NCBI GenBank assembly: GCA_023416655.1
Contig: JAEZHK010000019.1
Coordinates: 1-55,453, forward strand
Source: Bacillota bacterium
Lineage (GTDB): Bacteria > Bacillota > Clostridia > Christensenellales > Aristaeellaceae
Length of the DNA: 55,453 nucleotides
Direction: 5' to 3'
This document shows positions 49,099 through 55,453 of the stretch, in pieces. Under the pieces are notes generated by a model. That model was not told the DNA's origin and made no database searches. It saw only the letters and a program-made list of their open reading frames with translations. Within the stretch, counting starts at the first letter, position 1; each line of letters starts with the position of its first letter. A program made the position numbers and the translations under genes.

Positions 49099-49728
49099 CT
49101 AGACACCCTTGCCGTCCGGTTTCCGAGGCAACTGTTTCTCGACGGTATCTCGCATTTCGCCGGTGACCCGATCCGCCATAAACTCTAGCAACCGGGGAGC
49201 TTTGGGGTTGCGAAGCCTCACATACATTCTCACTCCGCCGCCGGTCAATTCCAGCGTCCGCGAGAACCGACCGTAGGTTATGGTTTCAAGCTCGCTCCAG
49301 CGGATGAGCTTGCTCCTTCCGGACGCTGAGAAATGCCGGATCCCGGTTTCGTCGTATTCCAACCGGTCATAGATCGCAGACCAGGTATGCATCAATCCTA
49401 TCATTGGCATGGTAAAGCCATTCATGATGTGTACGTAGTTGATTGATTGGTTTCCGACCAGAACCAAAATCAAAATCGACACGCTTAAAACGCCCAAAAT
49501 CGCAAATAAAAGACCCAAAAGGGCGTAGGATGCTCGATTTCGAAGGACAAATTCCTCCGCCGCATCCGGCGGCGCGCGGAACACCCTGTGCTTCCACATG
49601 AGGTAGACCGTCGCCGCAAGCGCCAAGATTCCAAGCGCGAGGGTGAGGATCCCAAGCACCTTTGGCGCGCTCCAGCCCGCGGCATTGGCAAAAATTGCGT
49701 TGTTCTGCGTTGGCACGGCATCCAGCAT
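49099..49728 (-). CDS. Membrane protein with a cytoplasmic PH-like (YcxB-type) tail
   Basis: 209 aa. Three likely membrane helices, near residues 24-44 (VLGILTLALGILALAATVYL), 65-90 (SYALLGLLFAILGVLSVSIL) and 95-112, precede a soluble tail, YDRLEYDETGIRHFSASGRS then WSELETITYGRFSRTLEL, that resembles the bacterial PH / YcxB-like module. The ATG at 49728 has GGAGG eight bases upstream; an in-frame GTG at 49743 is part of that site. It begins 14 nt after the mocA stop, so the two are cotranscribed, and it ends before the ssnA promoter. The function is unknown; no transport motif is seen. Less GC-rich than its neighbours. Confidence 0.78.
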   Translation of the reverse strand: MLDAVPTQNNAIFANAAGWSAPKVLGILTLALGILALAATVYLMWKHRVFRAPPDAAEEFVLRNRASYALLGLLFAILGVLSVSILILVLVGNQSINYVHIMNGFTMPMIGLMHTWSAIYDRLEYDETGIRHFSASGRSKLIRWSELETITYGRFSRTLELTGGGVRMYVRLRNPKAPRLLEFMADRVTGEMRDTVEKQLPRKPDGKGV

Positions 49729-49742
49729 ACTGTTTTCCTCCA

Positions 49743-50333
49743 CTACAGGCTTTGATCCCGAGCGATTCGCCTCGCCCTTTCCAACGCCTCAGGTGTGTCG
49801 CAATCCAGCATCTCCCAATCGTGCGAAGCCTCGACCAGCCTGACATTGATCTCGGCGCGCTTGAGCGCGGCGCGGCCCGTCTCGCCCGGGGAAAGTGTGC
49901 GGAGGAGCGGAAAGGCGCAGGCCGGGAACACCACAGGGTTTCCGGGAACGCCCCGCCACGAGAGCCGGGCGGCGCTGTCCGGGTCTTCGCAAAACGCGGA
50001 AATCAGCCGCTCCACGGATTCCAAAGTCAGTAGCGGCTGGTCGCCTACCAGGAAAACCGCGCCGTCCAGCCCCTCCATCGCCTCCGAGGCCAGCCGGATG
50101 CTGTCCGAAACATCCGGAAAATCGTGCAGCACGACGTCCAGCCCCGCGGCGCGGCCAAGCGAGGCCACCTCCGGCCAGCGAGTGACCACGACCCGGCGCG
50201 AAAGCCCTTCCGGAAGGCACGAAAAAGCGCGCGCCACCAGCGCCCGCCCCTGAAAGTCCGCGAGCAGCTTGTTGCCCCCAAACCGTGCCGCCTCGCCCGA
50301 GGCCAGCACTGCGCCGCCGATGGCCAGGGTCAT
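49743..50333 (-). CDS. mocA: Molybdenum cofactor cytidylyltransferase (MocA type)
   Basis: 196-aa nucleotidyltransferase of the MobA/MocA group. It opens MTLAIGGAVLASGEAARFGG with NKLLADFQG (nucleotide-binding loop, substrate Lys), then VFLVGDQPLLT (metal-binding DQP motif) and WRGVPGNPVVFP. MocA makes the molybdopterin cytosine dinucleotide form used by xanthine-dehydrogenase-family enzymes, which fits the xdhD gene 7 kb away in the same direction. The ATG at 50333 lacks a clear ribosome site because REP2 unit 9 lies directly upstream; the open frame runs back through that repeat, but those residues are not MocA-like. Confidence 0.87.
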   Translation of the reverse strand: MTLAIGGAVLASGEAARFGGNKLLADFQGRALVARAFSCLPEGLSRRVVVTRWPEVASLGRAAGLDVVLHDFPDVSDSIRLASEAMEGLDGAVFLVGDQPLLTLESVERLISAFCEDPDSAARLSWRGVPGNPVVFPACAFPLLRTLSPGETGRAALKRAEINVRLVEASHDWEMLDCDTPEALERARRIARDQSL

Positions 50334-50337
50334 GGAG

Positions 50338-50399
50338 AAGCGCCGGGGGCGCTGCCCCCGGACCCCTGCAAGGGGGATGATCCCCCTTGACCCCGCACA
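50338..50399 (-). repeat. REP2 unit 9 (inverted)
   Basis: CCGGGGGCGCTGCCCCCGG and CAAGGGGGATGATCCCCCTTG hairpins followed by ACCCCGCAC, abutting the mocA start. Confidence 0.72.
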
Positions 50400-50443
50400 A
50401 AAATAATGATGGATTGATGCGCCAAAATCCGTCCTCCACCCAA

Positions 50444-50611
50444 CGGGGGGTTGGGGGCCGAAGCCCCCATGTTCAATCAAAGCTGCCGGAGGGCGACCTG
50501 CGCGGCCGCAGGCTGCTACCGCATTGCGCGCAGGACCGTCCGCAAGCCTTGGCTTGCAGGGCCTGCGCCGTCTCCAGAGCAATAAAAAGCCGCTACGCGG
50601 CTTTTTATTGC
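50444..50611 (-). repeat. Structured intergenic repeat copy 8
   Basis: Minus-strand order: GCAATAAAAAGCCGC/GCGGCTTTTTATTGC; GCGCAGG..GCAAGC CAAGGCTTGC..CCTGCGC; TAGCAGCC TGCGGCCGCGCAGGTCGCC..GGCAGC core; TGGGGGCTTCGGCCCCCA. It begins 5 nt after the stop of the secreted protein gene. Confidence 0.72.
50579..50611 (-). terminator. Terminator of the opp operon (first hairpin of SIR copy 8)
   Basis: AAAAAGCCGC GTA GCGGCTTTTTATT. A perfect stem with a T run, usable in both directions. Confidence 0.82.
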
Positions 50612-50616
50612 TTATG

Positions 50617-51479
50617 TTACATCAGGTAGCCGGTGTCGACGATCAGTACGCCGCCGCTGGGCGCCTGATAACCAGTGTGCTCGACGATGGTGTCCGTACC
50701 GTCGGCGACGACCTCGTACACCAGCGTGCCGCGCGGCGGATCGCTCTCCCGGTCGACGGAAGTGGACAGGAAGCTCATGCCCTTGGCCGCGTCGGTGTAC
50801 TCCTGCGTCAGCCCATCCACGTCCTCAAACTCATCCAGCAGCGCGTCCGCGTCGCCGTCCGCGTCGTACTGGATGGTCATCCAGATGGACTGGTCCTCAT
50901 TTTCAAGCCGGGTGATGCCGTCCTCCTCGGAGACCACCGTCATGCCCTCGGGCAGGTACAGCGGCACGCCGCCGGATTCGCCCTCGAAGAGCAAGCCCTC
51001 GAAGTCTCCGTTTTCCGAACCCCAGTCGGACAGGTCGTCATACGCGACGTCCACGATCTTTCCGCCCTCGACAGTGGCGGAGTAGTTGAGCATGGCGGGG
51101 ATGGCGTCGCCGTCCTGCTGCTCATAGAACAGGCTCACCAGCGCCTCGCCATCCGAAGCGGGCTTATAGACATAGGTGTGGACGGGCAGCGCGCCGTCCG
51201 CGGCGGGGTTGACGGCGTCGGTTTCCAGCGTGAGCACGCTCTCCTCGTCCAGCTCGGCGGACCAGGCGTAGCCGCTCTGGGCGTCCTCCGGCAGCGCGAT
51301 GGTCATGGAGGCTTCGTCCCAGGTCAGGCCGCCGTCCTCGGGCACGACCCAGATTTCGGCGCTGAAGATGTCGCCCGCGTCCTCGAAGGTGTCGGCCGCG
51401 TCGGCGGGCGCTTCCGCCAGCGCCAGCGCGGGCGTCAAAGATAAGGCCAGCGCCAGGATCAGGGCGAGAAGGATGCGCT

Positions 51480-51483
<4 letters not shown>
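50617..51483 (-). CDS. Secreted protein, possible chagasin-like protease-inhibitor domain
   Basis: 288 aa with a signal peptide (MKRILLALILALALSLTPAL, cleavage near ALA-EA). Residues about 45-150 look like the chagasin (I42) fold: MTIALPEDAQSGYAWSAELD resembles the conserved NPTTGYxW loop, and VHTYVYKPASDGEALVSLFY fits the following strand-loop-strand. The second half (YLPEGMTVVSEEDGITRLEN to the end) is a separate unknown domain. It is strongly acidic. Its ATG overlaps the oppF stop (ATGA), so it is translated with the oligopeptide transporter. A protease inhibitor or peptide-binding role beside peptide uptake is plausible but only inference. Confidence 0.72.
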
Positions 51484-52447
<964 letters not shown>

Positions 52448-52451
<4 letters not shown>

Positions 52452-53440
52452 GCGCCGCCCTCCTTTTCAAAGAGCAAGCAGCGCACTTTGTGGCCGCCGC
52501 CAAGGTCGATGAGGGGCGGCGCTTCCGTCCGGCAGCGGTCGCAGGCGCGGTCGCAGCGGGGTGAGAAGCGGCATCCCTTGGGCATGTGCGAAAGCGAGGG
52601 CACCATGCCGCGGATGCTCTCCAGCCGCTCCTGCCTGCCCTGCATCCCCGGCAGCGACTTCATCAGGCCCACCGTGTACGGGTGGGCGGGGTTTTTGAAC
52701 AGCGTGCGCACGTCCGCCTGCTCCACCACCTGCCCGGCGTACATCACGTACACCCGGTCGCAGATCTCGGCCACGACGCCCAGGTTGTGGGTAATCATCA
52801 AAATCGACGCGCCCTGCTCCTCCTGGAGCTTTCGCATGAGCCTCAAAATCTGCGCCTCGATGGTCACGTCCAGTGCCGTGGTGGGCTCGTCCGCGATCAG
52901 AAGGTCCGGCGAGCAGACCATCGCCATGCCGATCATGACCCTTTGACGAAGGCCGCCCGACAATTGATGCGGGTACTGGCCGTAGCGCCGCTCGGGTTCC
53001 GGGATGCCGACTTTTTTGAAGATGTCGATGACCTTCTCCTTGGCTTCCTTCCGGGACACCTCCTGGTGCAAGAGGATCGCCTCCCGCACCTGATGGCCGA
53101 CCGTTTTCACCGGGTTTAAGGAAGTCATCGGCTCCTGAAAGATCATGGAAATCCTATCGCCGGTGATCTTCAGCATCTGCGAGCGGGTGTACTTCGCCAG
53201 ATCCTCGCCCGCGAAGTCGATCACCCCGGCGGTGATCTTCGCCGTATCAGGCAACAGGCCCATCACACTCATCGCGGTCATGCTCTTGCCGCAGCCGGAT
53301 TCACCCACCAGCCCCACCGTCTCGCCCCGGGCGATTTCAAGCCGCACGTCGTCCACGGCGTTGCCCGCGCCGCCGCGCATGCGGAAGGTGGTGACCAGCC
53401 CCTCGATGGAGAGCAGCGGCTTATCTTTTGTTTGTTCCAT
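52448..53440 (-). CDS. oppD: Oligopeptide/dipeptide ABC transporter, ATP-binding protein (OppD type)
   Basis: 330 aa. Walker A LVGESGCGKSMTAMSVMGLL, signature LSGGLRQRVMIGMAMVCSP, Walker B LLIADEPTTALDVT, and the C-terminal cysteine-rich extension GCRFSPRCDRACDRC. It starts 15 nt after the oppC stop. First ATPase of the transporter; with OppF it drives peptide uptake. Confidence 0.95.
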
Positions 53441-53455
53441 TGTACCGCCCTCCCG

Positions 53456-54394
53456 TCAAGTTTTCAAGTAGGGATCCATCGCGTCGCGCAGGCCGTCGCC
53501 TAAAAAGTTGAACGCCAGCGTGATCAGAAGGATCGCGACGCCCGGCGCCAGCACCAGCCAAGGGCACTGGTAGGCGAACTTGCGGCCCTGGGAGATCATG
53601 AGGCCCCAGCTCGCGGTGGGCGGCTGCGCGCCCACGCCCAAAAAGCTCAGGCTGGATTCCGAGAGGATCGCGGCCGGGATATCCAGCGTGAAGAGCACGA
53701 TGAGGCTGGGCACGCAGTTGGGCAGGATGTGGCGGAACATGATCTTCGACCGCCTCACGCCCATCGAACGCGCCGCCTCGATGAATTCCTTCTCCTTCAG
53801 CGCCAGCGTCTGCGCCCGGACCACGCGGGCCGTGCCCGCCCAGTTTATGATGGACAAAGCGATGAAAAGGTTCAATAATGTTGCGCCCAGGATGTACATG
53901 ACCACCATCGCCAAGAGCAGCGACGGGAACGCCAGCATCACGTCCGCCAGGCGCATGATGAAGCCGTCCACCTTGCCGCCGTAGTAACCCGCGGTGAGAC
54001 CCAGTACAGAGCCGATGATGAGCGACAGAAAAGAGGGCACGAGGCCGATCATCAGCGACACCTGCCCGCCGTACATCACGCGGGTCAGCATGTCGCGGCC
54101 GATCTCGTCGGTGCCCAGCCAATGGATGGCCGACGGCGGCTTCAGCCGCTCCTTGAGCGAGACCAGGTAGGGGTCGTAGGGCGCGATGAGCGGCGCGAAG
54201 ATGGCCATCAGCGCGATCAGCAGGATTACGATGAGCCCGGCCATCGCCGCGCGGTTTGAGCGCAGCATGTCCTTCAGGCTGTCTAGCAGGCCCGTGCCCT
54301 GCGACGGGCCTTCGCCCGCGAGGATGGCCTCGGCCGCCTCCTGTGAGAAGCGGTCGGCCGGGGTTCTGAAACGGAAGGGATTTCGCTTTGTCAT
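53456..54394 (-). CDS. oppC: Oligopeptide/dipeptide ABC transporter, permease (OppC type)
   Basis: 312 aa. A cytoplasmic N-terminal arm is followed by MAGLIVILLIALMAIFAPLI and five further helices. It contains HWLGTDEIGRDMLTRVMYGG and the EAA loop EAARSMGVRRSKIMFRHILP, both typical of OppC/DppC. The ATG at 54394 has GAGG upstream; a TTG at 54412 is possible but less likely. It forms a heterodimeric channel with OppB. Confidence 0.94.
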   Translation of the reverse strand: MTKRNPFRFRTPADRFSQEAAEAILAGEGPSQGTGLLDSLKDMLRSNRAAMAGLIVILLIALMAIFAPLIAPYDPYLVSLKERLKPPSAIHWLGTDEIGRDMLTRVMYGGQVSLMIGLVPSFLSLIIGSVLGLTAGYYGGKVDGFIMRLADVMLAFPSLLLAMVVMYILGATLLNLFIALSIINWAGTARVVRAQTLALKEKEFIEAARSMGVRRSKIMFRHILPNCVPSLIVLFTLDIPAAILSESSLSFLGVGAQPPTASWGLMISQGRKFAYQCPWLVLAPGVAILLITLAFNFLGDGLRDAMDPYLKT

Positions 54395-54408
54395 CAGGCG
54401 TACCTCTT

Positions 54409-55320
54409 TCAATCGACCCTGATACGGGGATCGATGACAGAATATAGAAGATCGGCAATCAGGTTCCCCGCGATGATCAGGGCGGCGGTGAAGATCACCG
54501 TGCCCTGCAGAAGCGGTGCGTCCCGGTTCTCGATGGCGTTGACCGACAGGCGGCCGATGCCGGGGATGGAGAAGATGGTCTCGGTGATGACCGCGCCGGA
54601 GAGGAGGCTGGCCAGCTGGATGGCCATCATCGTGACCACCGGGATGATCGCGTTTTTGAAGGCGTGTCTGGTGATGACGAAGATCTCCTTAAGGCCCTTG
54701 GCGCGGGCGGTGCGGATGTAGTCGTTTCGCATGACCTCAAGTAGGCTCGACCTTGTGAGCCGGGAGATGGTGCCGCTGGACTGCCAGCCCAGCACGACCA
54801 TCGGTAAAAGCATGTGCTTCCACGTGTCGAACCCGGAGATCGGCAGCACATGCATGAACGTGTTCTGAAGGATCAGGCCGATCCAGAAAACCGGCATGGA
54901 CACGCCGAAGAGCGAGAATCCCATGAAGAGGTGGTCCACCCAGGTGTTTTTGCGCACGGCGGAAATGATGCCGATGGGGATGCCCACCACCCATGCGAAG
55001 AGCGCCGCCAGCAGCGCCAGCTTCATCGTGGTGGGGAAGGCGTTTGCGATCAGCTGGGTCACCGGCGTCTTGAGCTTATAGGAGGTGCCCAGGTCGCCGT
55101 GCAGCGCGTCCCACACGTAGCGGCCGAAGCGCACGATGAACGGATCGTCCAGGTGCATGGACTTTCTCAGCGTCTCGATCACGTCGGGCTTGATCTTTTC
55201 CTTCATCATGATCGTGATCGGGTCGCCCGCCACGACGTTGAGCATGAAAAAGATGACAAACACCATGCCGATCAAGACCGGTATGGTGATCAGGACGCGC
55301 CGGAGTATGTACTTGCCCAT
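54409..55320 (-). CDS. oppB: Oligopeptide/dipeptide ABC transporter, permease (OppB type)
   Basis: 303 aa, six helices. It opens MGKYILRRVLITIPVLIGMV, with the family-typical DPFIVRFGRYV and DLGTSYKLKTPVT, and the EAA loop IRTARAKGLKEIFVITRHAF. The ribosome site is poor (AGGAAAG lies about 15 nt upstream). The binding-protein gene is probably just outside the window to the right, since a strong hairpin precedes this gene in the usual binding protein-permease position (inference). Confidence 0.94.
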   Translation of the reverse strand: MGKYILRRVLITIPVLIGMVFVIFFMLNVVAGDPITIMMKEKIKPDVIETLRKSMHLDDPFIVRFGRYVWDALHGDLGTSYKLKTPVTQLIANAFPTTMKLALLAALFAWVVGIPIGIISAVRKNTWVDHLFMGFSLFGVSMPVFWIGLILQNTFMHVLPISGFDTWKHMLLPMVVLGWQSSGTISRLTRSSLLEVMRNDYIRTARAKGLKEIFVITRHAFKNAIIPVVTMMAIQLASLLSGAVITETIFSIPGIGRLSVNAIENRDAPLLQGTVIFTAALIIAGNLIADLLYSVIDPRIRVD

Positions 55321-55411
55321 TGACGTACCACGCTTTCCTGCGTTCTTATCGCTAGACGGAATAGGACTGCGGCGAGAGATTGTCCGCGGGGGCTTTTAGA
55401 ATAATCTAGCC

Positions 55412-55453
55412 CCCTTTCCCGGCGGCTCCGAAAGAGGAGCCGCCGGGAAAGGG
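55412..55453. terminator. Perfect 18-bp hairpin upstream of oppB
   Basis: CCCTTTCCCGGCGGCTCC, loop GAAAGA, and the exact complement, ending at the window edge. On the minus strand it would lie between an upstream gene and oppB, either as a terminator or as an mRNA-stabilising stem-loop. Confidence 0.7.

Noticed and set aside
50334..50582. N-terminal extension of MocA through the repeats
   Set aside because: The extra residues are translated REP2/SIR sequence with no similarity to nucleotidyltransferases; the family's N terminus begins at 50333.

Overview
The window comes from a GC-rich, strictly anaerobic Clostridia-type member of the Bacillota, most likely a gut organism (Christensenellales-like is my guess, not shown). 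The grounds are a pyruvate:ferredoxin oxidoreductase, an AddB-type recombination nuclease, a YlbJ-type sporulation membrane protein, DegV, a selenium/molybdenum hydroxylase purine-catabolism cluster, and strong Shine-Dalgarno sites with frequent GTG/TTG starts. No insertion sequence, phage, CRISPR array, tRNA or rRNA was found.

Layout. 1-8375: the 5' end of a PFOR gene, DNA polymerase III alpha (dnaE), then two translational GTPases in tandem (prfC, typA). 8690-13714: recF, a class II aldolase, a multi-pass membrane protein, and a three-gene unit (small membrane protein, TetR regulator, flavodoxin-like reductase) behind a promoter covered by a perfect 39-bp palindrome. 13957-20974: GH35 beta-galactosidase, DegV, YlbJ-like protein with an esterase, a CheW protein split by a CZB zinc-binding domain, and an unknown small gene. 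21090-27884: an addB-cobT-cobU-cobS-cobU-like-cobC operon for the cobalamin nucleotide loop. 28260-30791: a large orphan AAA+ protein of unknown role. 31322-35060: a secreted repeat protein and a polar amino-acid ABC transporter. 35159-50333: a purine/urate-catabolism cluster (mocA, a membrane protein, then ssnA-ygfK-hyuA-xdhD-ygeX-ygeY-ygeW-arcC). 50617-55320: an oligopeptide ABC transporter operon (oppB-C-D-F) ending in a translationally coupled secreted protein.

How the genes work together. The cluster from ssnA to arcC encodes a molybdenum hydroxylase, an Fe-S/flavin electron-transfer protein, cyclic amide hydrolases, diaminopropionate ammonia-lyase, a carbamoyltransferase and carbamate kinase. 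Together they suit anaerobic purine breakdown to pyruvate, ammonia and carbamoyl phosphate, with ATP made at the last step. The pyruvate could feed PFOR. MocA supplies the cytidylylated molybdopterin cofactor.

Most unusual content. (1) A family of about 115-200 bp intergenic elements, at least nine copies plus a fragment, each a string of hairpins whose stems differ in sequence but keep pairing, around a conserved CGCAGGTCGCC-like core. They often start at or inside the stop codon of the upstream gene. (2) A second family of GGGGTC...hairpin repeats, some in inverted pairs, that has supplied the C-terminal tail of recF. (3) A structured leader with a promoter-spacer inverted repeat and an intrinsic terminator before ssnA, a good riboswitch or attenuator candidate. 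(4) The orphan AAA+ protein, whose linker contains a GTAGGGGCG repeat in frame. (5) The CheW-CZB protein with a possible sigma-D promoter.
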